A DNA stretch of 64,000 nucleotides from Coriolopsis trogii. Taxonomy: Eukaryota; Basidiomycota; Agaricomycetes; Polyporales; Polyporaceae. Shown piece by piece: positions 12,494 to 23,946 of the stretch (position 1 is its first letter; each line of letters starts with the position of its first letter). The position numbers were made by a program, and so were the translations under genes. Where the stretch lies: contig JAHYIO010000023.1 in assembly GCA_020543525.1 (NCBI GenBank), forward strand, positions 186,001 to 250,000, read 5' to 3'. The notes under the pieces were generated by a model. That model had not been told where the DNA came from and ran no database searches. It saw only the letters and a list, made by a program, of their open reading frames with translations.

Positions 12494-14254
12494 ATGGCTC
12501 ACGATCAGCCTGCTCTGCCTCCAGACAGCCCCCTCATGACTATGACCAACTCCTTCCTCAACGATGGCATGCTCCTGCTCTCCATGCCAGGGCCGAGCCG
12601 GGATCCCACGTACTATATCCATGACGGCAATACCGTGTTGCTTGTGGAGAACACGCTCTTCAAGGTGAGTTACTGTGCACCTCGAGTATTGGTGCTTCAA
12701 CCGGTCGGTCTCTGTCTGGTCCGAGGGACAGAGAACCCAGCCGAGAGGCTTGTTGTAAGCAGTGGGCACATCTGTTATTATAGGCTGGGTTTGAACGACT
12801 TGCTTGTTGTGAGGGTTGGGCGCATACAACCTATCCAATGCAGTGCTTACCATTGGGGAGGTGACGACGCATGATTATCACAAGAATTATTCATGCTAGA
12901 TTCCTTCAACATCGGAAGTCGAGGTCAATCTGGAAGAGATGACCGTCATAGCCTCTAGCGTTCACTCGCGCACAACTCTGGTTTCCGCTTGTTTCATGAA
13001 TCCTACCCTAGGCGTCTTCATAGTGCGAATCGTCTCGGATAGGTGTTGCATGCATGCATGCTTCACGAGGATGAATGCGTCTATCAGTGGTCGTCTTCAT
13101 GTCAGCTGAGGCTGATGAGGTTTCCGCACCCACAGGTACATCGCTCCGTCCTCACCAAGGACAAATCTGCTTTCGAAACAATGTTCCAACTGTCGAGCGA
13201 AACGGATTCGGCCCGCTCGGACTCTAGCATGAGCGTCGCACAGGAGGGCGAGAGTGACGACAACCCAATACGACTCCAAGGTGACACCGCCGACGAGTTC
13301 CGCGCTCTCTTGTGGGCCTTGTATTCACTGTGAGTTTTCGGTGGATTTGCATCTTCTTCCGCTGATCCCGCCTCGCACGCCCGCACCTACAGGCCTCATG
13401 AACTTGCGATAGCCATGTCGACGGACGCGGACTGTACGAAGCTCGTCAATCTTGTCCGCATCACTCACAAGTACCAGTTCCGTAACATCATGAACTGGGC
13501 GTTGGCGGCGCTGCATCACTACTACTCACGTCCCGGGGCGCTCGACGAAATCCTCACCACCACCTCCTCAACACCCACTCCACTCGCTGCCGTGAACCCC
13601 CCGACGTTACCACACACTGGGCCTGGGTTCCCTGCGACATCATCCTCCCATCCTCCCACCCTCGTCCAGCTGACAGAACTCGCAGCCCTGTGCGAGCGCG
13701 CCGACCTCCTCGAGTGCGCCCTCGCGCGCTGGAAACGACTCATCGGCGAGGGGCGCGATCTCGTGATCGCAATCGGGATCGGAGAGCGGTTCAACTTGCG
13801 GCCGATCGTTGGGATCGCGTACCATGCGCTCATGTTGCGGGGCAAGGCCGCCTGGGATGCCGAGGGCTCGCTGACGCGCGCCCAGCGCGTCCGCCTGCTC
13901 GCGGGATACTACGCGCTGAGCAAGCTGTGGGACGCGCTGCCCGCGCAGCCTCCGCCGCTGACGCACAGCGCGCGGTGCACGAGCCAGCAGCGGTGCGCGA
14001 AGGCGTGGGGGTCGCTCTGGCGCACGGTGCTGGAGACGGGGACGCAGGTGATGCCGGGGCTCGCGCGGGAGGACATCTTGGGCAAGGTGATGCTGGCGGA
14101 GAGCATGATGAAGGCGCTGGTGGAGCGGGAGATACCCAGCCAGGGCTTCTTGGACGGGATGCCGCATTGTAGGGAGAGCGCGCTTGTGGCGACGACGATG
14201 CGGATGCGCGAGGTCAAGGAGTCGCTTGCGGACTGTTTCTCGGATGACTTCTAG
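12494..14254 (+). CDS. BTB/POZ-domain protein
   Basis: Exons 12494-12664, 13136-13329 and 13393-14254; phases agree, 408 aa. The start follows a leader with no upstream in-frame ATG. The BTB fold runs over roughly residues 25-180: YYIHDGNTVLLVENTLFK joins directly across intron 1 to VHRSVLTKDKSAFETMF, followed by a variable acidic loop and DEFRALLWALYSL. The C-terminal half is helical, with a Pro/Thr-rich linker. BTB domains dimerise and often serve as Cul3 adaptors, but this agaricomycete family is uncharacterised. Intron 1 is 471 nt, by far the longest in the window, and no extra exon is needed to keep the domain continuous. Exon 3 is GC-rich, which leaves its other frames open by chance. 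Confidence 0.86.
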
Positions 14255-14515
14255 ATCGCTTGCACGACGTTTTCTGCCTCATCTTCACTTCATTCATGAT
14301 CCCCATGATGCTGATTTGTTGTGTTTGCTTTGCTTCGGAATAGATACCTGTGTATTCGTCTGCCTCTTTGTACTTATACCATCACCTCACGACCATGCAA
14401 TCATGACATCTGTGTATCTTTATTGCTCTATCCCATACAACACTCGCGTGCGAGACTGTCCGACAAAGTTCGAGCTACCTGTGCAATCCTCAACCAAAGT
14501 CCAGGAAGTCGCTCT

Positions 14516-16052
14516 TCAATTCGTTTCCGCATCCGTGAACTGGGTCGTAGCAAGCCCGACCCGGCTATTGCTGGTATCGTACACGCTGTAGAAGCGCTGC
14601 AGGAACGCAAACCCGTCTGTCGAAACCGTGTCAGCGTCCGTGTAGAGCAGCTGCGCCAGCCTACTCAACTGATAAAATCGAGTCCTTGCCCGCTCTGGCT
14701 GCCGAGGTCCGCGGCGACGAGGTAGATGCGGCCCTCCTGGCCCCCGATCGTGTCGTTGAGCGCGCGCGGCCAGATCTGCGCGTTCGGCGTCATCTCGAAC
14801 GTCGTGCCCCCAATGGTGAAGAACAGGCTCTGGAGGCGGCCGAACTGCGAATTGGAGAGCGTGAGGAGCCCGGTGTCGTTGTCCAGGTGCGCGCCGGTCG
14901 CGCGCTGGTAGGCCTCGAAGGCGTCCGTGGCGAGGAGGAGGAGGGTCGTGCCGGTGTCGACGATGCCGGCGGAGTCGGGGAGGAGGGTGGTGGTGGAGCC
15001 GTAGGTGAGGGTTTGGTCGATGCCCCAGTAGGCGGAGGCGGGCGAGGTGGAGGTGATGGGCACGAAGGTGACGTCGGATGTAATCCTAGTGTCCTGTTAG
15101 CACTATACAAGACACCGTGGCACGTTTGAGCTGACGAAGGTCCACTCACTTGGACTCGTCGATGCCCCCGAAGGTGAGCTCGCCGTTGAGCGCGCCGGAC
15201 TCGGTCGTCGGCTGGTAAAAGATGCCGAGGCTGTTCGTAGAGATTGTGCCCTGCGCGAAGAGGTTGTCCGTCACTGTCGGGACGGGTTGTCCATCAGAGA
15301 CCGTGCCTTCGGTGAGGTCGACGGGGCCGACTCCGAGAATGCCGTCGACGCCGTTGAAGCCTTGCGCACTTGAGGCGACTCCAATGCTCTGCTTCGCAAT
15401 GACGAGAGACGGGCCGAGCGAGACTGTGTCGGTGTCTGTATGCGGCGGACGTCAGATTGATTGACCGTTACACGGGCGCAGATGAGAGAGCAAGACGCAC
15501 ACTCGGTACCCGAGAAGGAGCCAGATCCGTAGCTAACGTTCTATATTCACATCAAACTAGTGTGTGCAATCAAAGACCGCAAAGTTGGGACCTACAACGC
15601 GCTGGCCTGTGCTCGTGCTGGAGCTCGTCTTGACGTAGCGCTTGTCAGCGCCCACCCAGGTGTTGGAGCTACCTGCAATTCGAGTGAGCATTGTCAAGGA
15701 ATCACAGCGAGCCATTTCATTTACCCGTATCAATCAAGAGCGTGTAGTCGGTCGCTGGTTTGCCAACGCCAACACTCGTGGTGTATGTCACCCCGGCGTC
15801 CGTCACGTCAACCCCTGCCCCAGTCGAGGAAGGAGGGCTGCCGTCAACTGGCCCACTGGGTGGGGTCGTCGTGTTGCCTCCCGACCCATGACCGTGATGG
15901 CCATGGCCCCGTCTGCGTAGCTCGTGGTGCGCGACGGGACCGTGTGGGTTGATACCTGCAAGGATCTTCTGCGCCCGAGCGCGGTCGCGAGCGATGATTT
16001 CCTTCGCGTGCTTGGCGGCGATACGAGAAACGAACGGGATGGTGGATGCCAT
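14516..16052 (-). CDS. polyporopepsin-type aspartic protease (family A1)
   Basis: Exons, high to low: 16052-15725, 15672-15596, 15540-15501, 15435-15150, 15085-14670 and 14616-14516; 415 aa. The mature region matches basidiomycete polyporopepsin closely (FNGVDGILGVGPVDLT, PITSTSPASAYWGI, LTPNAQIW-like TPNAQIWPRALN, NGFAFLQRFYSVYDT). The two catalytic aspartates are D108 (IDTGSSNTW) and D287 (VDTGTTLL). Residues 1-95 look like a propeptide: a basic helix with many Ala/Arg, then a His/Gly-rich and Pro/Thr-rich linker. I see no signal peptide after the ATG at 16052. There is no upstream in-frame ATG in the same open stretch, and a TATA box sits only 63 nt upstream, leaving no room for a leader exon. 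The family is normally secreted, so the route of export is unclear. Confidence 0.9.
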
Positions 16053-16114
16053 GGTGTGTCGAAAGTGGAACGGGCTTGTGGTTGTGGGTGGGCACAATAT
16101 CGCGATGGCTAGGG

Positions 16115-16122
16115 TTTATATA
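16115..16122 (-). promoter_or_regulatory. TATA box for aspartic protease gene
   Basis: The minus strand reads TATATAAA, 63-70 nt upstream of the protease ATG at 16052. This is a canonical core promoter position and implies a 5' UTR of roughly 30-40 nt. Confidence 0.6.
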
Positions 16123-17983
16123 CCGCAAGGCTGCTGCGCCGTGCTGGAGGATGCTATAAACGGAGTGCCAGTGGAGAGAGGGGGAAGAAGGCGAGGTGAC
16201 CGACCTGTCAGAGGATGCGAGGTGCCAGGTCAAACGAGATGTCATGTAGCCAGAAATAACACGCATGAGAACCCGGAGCGGGAGATCGCAGGCTTGCAGC
16301 CTTGAATCGGAACATTGAGTGTCCCAGAGGGTGCGATCGCGGACCAGGCGGACATAGACTTGTGCCACGCAAGCTCGCCTCTCGTGCTGAATGGCACAGT
16401 AAACCATACGGAGCGATGTGAGTAGTTCGGCTCACCTGTCTCGCACTATGAGCCGTTCACGTCCCAACTTGTACTGGTGCGCTAGAAGGAGGTATCCGCA
16501 GTCCGGACGCCGGTATACCCGCTACCAGTGTGGAGTTGAGCAGGATTTGCGAGGAATCTGAACATGAGGACACAAACGGATGACGCACTCGGGCCCGACA
16601 AACGCGTCAATAGAAGCATCACCAGTCTACATACCTGTGAACTTAGGCAAGGCACGGAAAGTACAAAAGATATTGGAGCAGAAGAGCGCAGATAAGCCAT
16701 TGCGGGCATAATGTGCCCGACGACGCCGCAGGTACAGTCGTCATGCATCCTGACCGTCCCGACTTGTGCTAAATGTAGACGTACCCAAGATTAGAATTTA
16801 GAACACGTCTGCCCGAGGATTGGTACGCCGCGCAGTTGCGATTGGCAATAAGCTCCTAGTTGACGGAGGTCAGGTTGCTTGCTAGCAGAGGGAACATGGT
16901 CGGCTCCAAAGGTGGATGGCTCACTTCGTGTGACATGTGGCAGGTGACTGCAATGATCAGACAATCTTCCATGCAGCAAAGGTGCGGGTTCCTCGTGCGC
17001 ACACTTCAAACACACGAAAGAGGCAGTGATAGTGTGCTGATTGAGTTAGTGCCTTGCGCCACGATGCTTCGAGGTTCTATCTTCGGCTTCATCCTTGCGA
17101 TGTACACGCTCTAGTGAAGTATGACTGCGGGTAGTGGTCGTGAGTTACCGGAGAAAGTGGTCAACCGAACCCCTGGGGAGCTCTGGATAGCAACGTACTT
17201 AGTTGGATTGTCACACCCATGAGATTTTCGATGAAAGGGCATGTGTCATCGGGTGAGATCGCATGAGGGTCGAAGATGTTGAACTCCATCATGTGGGCAG
17301 GCCGAGGCTTCGCACGGGGGAGCTGGTGGGGTCTCAACCTGGGTTCTTGGTTGTTTATGCATTCGAGGGCGCGTCTAGAGGCGTAGATCGAGGTTTTGGC
17401 GTGCAACATGCGGGGGACGTGCGGTGAGTTTGTCTCGGCGGAAGCAGACAATATTCTTGCACAACTGGTCAATGACTAGCATGTAAAAGGCCTTTGATAC
17501 TAGCATGAAGTTGCAATGGTCCCTTCGGGCGCAAGTTACCAAGAATCGGAAGAGGGACGTCCTCAACGTGTGCCAATTGTTGGGCTATATGTCTGGTCGA
17601 TGACGTTCCTTGTGCAATCCGTCAGTAGCCTTACATCGTTGTCCGTACAAAACTGGACACAAGCTCTCAGGTGCGAGGCTGACGACGATTCAAGAGGTGG
17701 ACAAGGAGATCGTGGAACTTACTCAGAGTCAAGGTGTCACTACGCTAGATTTGCTGGCGTCCTCCCAATGGGGCAATTCCCGACGCGCTAGATAAGATAA
17801 GCTATTGTTAGCGACAATCACACTATGTGGGGCGCCTATTGCGACTCATCCCTGGAACTCACGCAGCTCACTCAGCGAGAACGTGTGATGAACTTGTCCG
17901 ATACCCACCTCTCCGTCTCATCCCATCCCCCGCGACCTCTCCTCTTAGGTCGTCCACATCCGTCGCCAGGAAGCCTTGTCTGA
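16123..17983. other. intergenic; one weak F-box-like relic
   Basis: No complete gene is visible in 1.9 kb. On the minus strand at about 17390-17530 a frame reads NFMLVSKAFYMLVIDQ and then KNIVCFRRDKL. This resembles the end of an F-box region (variants of 'LVCKAFRDLAIPHLYKNIVL'). It lacks neighbouring exons and is at most a gene fragment. Confidence 0.3.
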
Positions 17984-19398
17984 ATGCCCACGGAGATGGC
18001 GTTCGGAACGGTTACACTTAACGATGGGCATGAAGTGCGTGCGACTGGATTTGGATTCCGAGAGGCACATCCAGACTCCTCATTGCGGACATACTGCAGA
18101 TGCCCGTTATTGCCTTTGGCACGGGCTCAAAGTGGAAGGGTCAGGTGCGCAGACTTCTTGCCTTAGGCGACTGTACGACACTTTCGTCTCACTGTACCCT
18201 CCATGCACAGGACGTTACGGACTATGTTGTCCAGGCCTTAGAGACTGGCTTCTCGCATATCGACTCAGCGCAATGTACGTGTCCTCACTCCTCACCTATA
18301 TCCCCCCATTCAACGAATCCCGACTGCCTCTCTGTCAGGGTACAAGACAGAGGACAGTGTCGGCCGTGCACTCCGCGAAACTGCGCTTGACCGCTCGGAC
18401 TTGTACATCACAACCAAATGGTCTGGGGTGACTTCTATCCCTGAAGCCATAAGCAGCAGTCTCGAGCAGGTATACGCCTTGCACTTGGCATATAGTGACA
18501 TGCGCTAACACTTGTCTAGCTCGGTGTGAAAAACGTGGATTTGTATCTCATACATAATCCGGCGTTCATCAAGGACCTTGAGCAAGATTGGAGAGAATTC
18601 GAGAAGCTCAAAGAGCAAGGCTTGTCCAAGTATGTTCGTTTCATCAAAGTTGTAGAACTGCACTCAAGGTATACGCATGGTTTCCAGGAGCATCGGCGTT
18701 AGCAACTTTGACTTGAAACGTCTGCAGGAGTTGGTCAAGATTGCGAAAGTGAAGCCTGCCGTCAACCAGGTGCGTCTTGTGCTAGAAGTACATGCAACAT
18801 GCGGCTTACTCGGCGTTAGATTCTGTTCCATCCGTACAACTACGCTGAGAACAAAGAGCTCCTCGAGTTTAGTGCAAAGCATGGTGTAGTTACCGAGGCT
18901 TACAGTAGCCTGCAGTGAGTTCTCTTGCTCTTCACTCCAGCGAACGGGAGGTTCACTGACGCTGCTGCATTGCTCAGGCCTATCACTAGATATCCTGGCG
19001 GCCCCGTAGACAAGCCGGTCGCAGCGGCAGCCAAGCGTCTCAATGCGACACCCACACAGGTGATTCTGTCCTGGGTTCGTAGCAAAGGGGTTGCCATTGT
19101 CACGTATGTAGTATGGTCGGTATTTTCGGCCCATTTCTCTAATTCTTTGGCAGGACTAGCTCCAACAAAGAGCATTTGCAAGAGTATCTCGACGTTGCAG
19201 ACCTTCGTAAGTCGCCTGGAACGAATGCCCCATCTCGTGTTAATCGTTCATGTCGACCTAGCCTCTCTCACGGATGAGGAGATTGCGGCCATCGAGGAGG
19301 CTGGCGCCAAGGGTCCTCCAAGCGCCTTCGTGATTAACAAAGGCGTCATTCTTGGGGTGTTGTTGGTCAAGTTGGTATTCTGGCTCCTCCGTGCGTGA
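17984..19398 (+). CDS. aldo-keto reductase 1, C-terminal hydrophobic tail
   Basis: Ten exons: 17984-18034, 18100-18144, 18211-18274, 18339-18469, 18520-18629, 18688-18769, 18820-18914, 18978-19103, 19154-19206 and 19262-19398; 297 aa. AKRs reduce aldehydes and ketones with NADPH in a TIM barrel. The catalytic tetrad is present: D50 (HIDSAQ), Y55, K80 (ITTKW) and H109 (LYLIHNP). The cofactor region includes SIGVSNF and TSSNKEHLQEYL. After the barrel the protein ends in a hydrophobic stretch (VILGVLLVKLVFWLLRA), which suggests a tail anchor in a membrane. A second in-frame ATG at 17996 aligns with the start of the neighbouring paralogue and is an equally good start. Exon count and splice phases match the downstream paralogue throughout, so the pair arose by tandem duplication. 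Confidence 0.88.
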
Positions 19399-19970
19399 TA
19401 GATTTCTGTGCTTGTATCGACCCTTCGCTCCTCGCATAGCCTTGACACTTCCAATACGTCAAGGCAATGGAAGATACTCCATCCGTAAATCGCTAAGGTT
19501 GGCTTGGCATAGTCCTCACGCGTTCGGCGCGGGTCTGCTCGAAGTCCGGTATGCCCCTCTATCAATGACTAAGCGCTGGTCGGTCTCTCCACTTCCCTCT
19601 GCTTTTTTCTTTCCACAAACCTCACCGATGATGATCATCCGAGCATTAACCTTCGCCAGGGTTCATAGATGTAGGTGAGGGTATGCACCATGTAGGCCAG
19701 TCCGAGTCGCGGCTCATGCGATGCTCGGCTGCCCTCCAGAGGCGTGGCATCATATCAGATTAGATTGCTCTGCGTGCCGGGCGCATCTTATCAGATATGC
19801 CGCTCGGGTATCTTGCTGGTACCCTCTCTTATTCCCCTGCTTCGCCCTAGAACCTCCGATGCATGCGCAGGGAGCATATATATATCGCAGGTCGGAGAGA
19901 CCTTTGATGGTAGTCTATCTCCCTCCCTTTTCTTCCAACGCCTCAACTGGACACAGCCGGATTTGCTACC

Positions 19971-21453
19971 ATGCCATTCGGAACCGTGAAGCTCAACGAT
20001 GGCAACGAGGTGTGTAACATTTCTCGCTATCCCGATTCCCCAGCATCCCGTTGGCTGAGAAACCGCACATTACAGATGCCAGTCATTGCATTTGGCACCG
20101 GTACGAAATGGAGAGGCAAGGTACGTCGAATGCGTCCAGCCGCATATACTCGACATGGGCAAACACGTTATGGCACGGATAGGGAGACATCACGGACGGC
20201 GTGATTCAGGCCATCGAGACGGGTTTCTCGCATATTGACTCTGCACAATGTTCGTCAAGTTGATACCTGGCTCTGGTCGTCTGTTGACGCGCCTGTCTAT
20301 AACTCGCAGTGTACGGGACGGAGCCTTACGTCGGTCGGGCGTTGCGCGAATGCGGCCTGTCACGGTCCGAGTTTTTCATCACGACGAAGTATTCGGGCAT
20401 GGCGTCCATTGAAGAGTCGATTCAGAACAGCTTGGACAAGGTACGTCGTTTCTGCGAGGATCGTCCTTCAGCGGGATCGGACGCTCCTCAATGGTGTGTT
20501 AATACGTCGGGGTCGTATGTTGTAGATGGGCATCAAGCAGGTGGATTTATACTTGATACACTATCCGGCTCTCATCAAGGACGTCGAGAAAGACTGGCGA
20601 GCATTTGAGAAACTCAAGGAAGCAGGGCTGGCAAAGTGTGTTTCGCATCTTCTCATGCATCTATTTTGACTAACACCCAGCGTATGTCAACAGGAGCATT
20701 GGCGTCAGTAACTATGCCTTGGAGGACCTCCAAGAGATCATCAAGGTGGCCAGGATCAAGCCGGCCGTCAACCAGGTCGGTACCATGAATTGAGCAAAGG
20801 CGCGGAATGCAGGCGGCTGACTCTCCTCGCCCAGATCCGGGTCCATCCTTACTCCTACCCGATGTATAAGGAGGCCATCGAGTACAGCGCGAAACATGGC
20901 ATTGTCACCGAGACTTACAGTTGTCTCATGTACGTCCTCCTTTACTCGACTTTGTCTGCCGACGTTTGACCCACCGCTTTGTCTTCAGGCCGATCACGTA
21001 TTGGCATGGGGGGCCAGTAGACAAGCCGGTAGAGGCTGCGGCTAAGCGACTCAACATCACCCCGGCGCAGGTACTGTTGCTGTGGGTGAAGAGCAAAGGC
21101 TTGAGCGTCGTGACGTGCGTACAGTCATACCCCTCGTCTCGTTGATGTGCGGCGCAACTCACCGGTCATCTGTTAGGACGAGCTCGTCTAAGGAGCATCT
21201 CGAGCAGTACCTTGACGTCGCAGACCTCCGTGCGTTCTGGGTTGTCGCCCTCATTTGTTCCGTTCATGGGCAGTACTGATTGTTTCATCTAGCCCCACTC
21301 ACAGAGGCAGAGATTGCAGCGATAGACGAAGCTGGCGCGAAGGGTCCGCCGAGCGTTATCATGGTCAAGCTCAGGCAGAATAAGTGGGCCGTGCTGGCGG
21401 TGTTGCTGCTCCAACTCGTGTACCTTCTCTACGTGCGTAGCATTGAAATTTAG
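19971..21453 (+). CDS. aldo-keto reductase 2, C-terminal hydrophobic tail
   Basis: Ten exons: 19971-20009, 20076-20120, 20183-20249, 20310-20440, 20526-20635, 20694-20775, 20835-20929, 20989-21114, 21177-21229 and 21293-21453; 302 aa. Tandem paralogue of the gene at 17984-19398; exons 4-9 have identical lengths in both (131, 110, 82, 95, 126, 53 nt). The tetrad is intact: D47, Y52, K77 and H106. The C-terminus has a hydrophobic segment (WAVLAVLLLQLVYLLYV) followed by a short tail, consistent with tail anchoring. An AT-rich TATA-like stretch (catatatatatcg) lies about 95 nt before the ATG. The substrate is unknown; family resemblance alone does not separate xylose-reductase-like, glycerol-dehydrogenase-like and detoxifying members. 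Confidence 0.88.
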
Positions 21454-22330
21454 TGCACTTATACTGTATCCGATCGATGGTACGAATAATCGCAATGGTG
21501 ACCGCCGCCTCGCTCATGGTTGACGGCTTCAAGTTGGAACTACATCAAGTCTCTACTCAGATAAGACCCATACTGCGTAAGTGCCGCGTGACCATCTCAT
21601 GATTCCCATACTCGACTCACCAATGTACAGCTAGAGGGTCTGTCGACTTGCTGCTGCAGAGGCTGGACCCATGAGAGTGTGAGCCGCACTATTTTATCCC
21701 GTTCAAAGGTTGTTTCTGAGTGCTGACCTGATTACTCCCAACTCCCCGTGCGCCGTCGCAAACTCAAGAGGGGCTGATCTGAGGCCCTTGCAGGGCCTCG
21801 TGAGTACATTTACCTGTGGGATGTACAGACTTTCATACTTTACTACTGGCGGCGATATACAAAGAACATTACCCAGCGTTTTCTCACGATGCCGTATACA
21901 GGCCCGGGGTGGAATAGAATGCAGGACACAGGTAAGGCGGATTCCGCCGCAGTTTCTCGGTTTCCCCGCGCACTGTCGGTATCGTCATTTTCCTGCGAGG
22001 CTGGAAAGGATGCTCCCACTGACTTCCGCGGCATACTGCGAGCGAGACGAGCACGCTGAGCGCGGATCGCAGTGTGTCGAGGACAGCTATGAAGGTAACG
22101 TCATGCCCGGTCCAGGGGTTGCGCCTGGACGCACTCTCCTTCCGAAACATTTCTCCTGTCTCGCGGCTTGGTCGTTGCTGTAGCGATGGACGCGAAACAG
22201 AAAGAGCTGACGGGCACGGTTGCGATTCTCAGTACAGTCATCATGGCGAACTCGTCAAACACTAGGCGAAACGCTCGATGATGGGCGCCTATCTAGCATC
22301 AATTAGCCACCACCAACCGAACTGTCTGAG
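21454..22330. other. intergenic, no gene seen
   Basis: This 0.9 kb stretch separates AKR 2 from the HNH gene. No convincing coding sequence or structure was found on either strand. Confidence 0.45.
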
Positions 22331-23651
22331 ATGCCTCTTCTACCCGACGCCCTTGATCCACTCGTATGCGCCCTTCCAGACACTCCGAGATTTGCCTATA
22401 CTACCCATGTTCTCTCCGCCGAACAGCAAGCGATCCAAACGGGCGACACGGGCCAGCTCATACGCATCCGCGTCCTCGGTGCCCTCCTGATCCATAGCCC
22501 CTCTCGACGAGCTTGCGACGTCGTGGCTCAAGAGATCATAACTGCTGCGAAAGATCCGAGTCAGGTTAACTTCGGGAAACTCGTTGAGTTGGGAGAAATG
22601 TATATGCATTGTTTTATCCACCCCTGTGAGTTCCTCGCCGAAACAATATGATACCCGCCATTTAAGCGTATGTGTCCAGTCAAGAGACAGAACATTCGCA
22701 TTTCCAGCCAATCCAGCCATTCCTCCAGATCCTCTTCTCACACCACGGCGGCTTGGATGGAGGGGGAGCTGGTCAATACACCCCAAAATCACGCCGACGC
22801 AAAAAAGAATGTACGCACCATTCCCCCAGTCAACTTGTTATGAGCTAAGCGAACCCCTTCAGGCTCTTATACGGGACGGCTTCCGGTGTGTGCTGACTGG
22901 TATCTTCGATAGGGCGATTTACACGCAGTATGGGATGATCCCTGAAGACGACAATAGCTTCATACGGATGACACAGTGCGCTCATATCATGCCGAAATCT
23001 ACGAAGGCATGTCAACGTTGAGGATCATTTCGATATGTTTAATGACATCCATACTTTAAGGGACTTTGGGCAAGCAAAGTCTGGAAGATATTGAACCGCT
23101 TCGGATACGGAGAAATTTTGCAGGAACTCGAACGTTCTGCGACTCATTCGTTAGCCAATACGCTGACACTCGAAAAGCAATGCCACGATCTGTTTGATGA
23201 GTTGCATTTATGGCTGGAGCCGGTTGCTGGCAAGGTGTATACGAAGTTGGCCTGTTGGTTTTTCTCATGCGCTGACTGGCATGCGCAGGAACACACCTAT
23301 ACTGTACGGTTCGCACTACCAATACTTGGGCGAGGACTGGAAATCCGCGATCCCGTCAAATTCAAGGTTCATGACATCAACATCCCCGGGTGCAAGCGAC
23401 CCGATCCGAAGTACCTGCCCTTGCCGAACCCCAAGTACCTCGAACTCCATGCTGCGTGCTGCAAGGTAGCCCACATGTCCGGTGCCAATAAGTACCTCGA
23501 TCAGATCTTCCGCGACATGGAGGAGATGGGTGTTCTCGCGGAGGACGGTCGGTCTGCAGATGTGCTCACCTTTGCCATGAGCCGCCTTGTAGCAGCACCT
23601 GTGTATGATTCAACGAATGCACAGTCCGAATGCGAACACCTCAGGAATTGA
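22331..23651 (+). CDS. HNH endonuclease-domain protein
   Basis: Exons 22331-22625, 22680-22810, 22863-23006, 23061-23234 and 23289-23651; 368 aa. The architecture matches the fungal HNH (HNH_2-like) family: a helical N-terminal region, then KKNALIRDGFRCVLTG, the metal-site segment TQCAHIMPKSTK, NTLTLEKQCHDLFDELHLW, and a beta-rich C-terminal domain (YTVRFALPILGRG). Such proteins are common in agaricomycetes, often in many copies; a nuclease role is inferred from the fold only. Intron 3 (23007-23060) fits only as a GC-AG intron (AAG|gcatgt to ttaag). A GT donor 4 nt further on would shift the frame. The gene sits between AKR 2 and the AKR relic. Confidence 0.8.
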
Positions 23652-23776
23652 CTTACGAAACCTTACGTGGAGCGATCTAGTTCTCATACACTTGCGCGGC
23701 TTCTCAGTCAAGCCTGATTTCAAGGCAAATCGAGGACGGGGTTCCGCTGTGAATAGCAAAGGCTTATATGGACGTG

Positions 23777-23803
23777 ACGATGCTCAGCGAGCTTGAGCAT
23801 CGT
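23777..23803. repeat. 10-bp inverted repeat with 7-nt loop
   Basis: The arms acgatgctca (23777-23786) and tgagcatcgt (23794-23803) are perfect reverse complements around gcgagct. It lies about 125 nt after the HNH stop codon, so it may be part of the 3' UTR. No function is established. Confidence 0.8.
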
Positions 23804-23946
23804 AACGTGCATATAATCGTACTCTCGCGTGTGCTGTCGACCCAACGGTCGTTTGAAAAGATGAGCTCGTCCAACCAGCATAATGAGCCACTCGACATCG
23901 TACAATTTCATGCATTCCGAGATCTCGTCCTCTTTTGTTGCGCTCG

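Noticed and set aside
13522..14217. Long open frames on both strands across BTB exon 3
   Set aside because: The exon is GC-rich, so stop codons are rare in all frames. The translations are Arg/Ala-rich without any motif.
17161..17566. Possible F-box gene on the minus strand
   Set aside because: Only one short segment (LVSKAFYMLVIDQ) resembles an F-box, with no leader or downstream exons. It is noted as a weak relic and not called as a gene.
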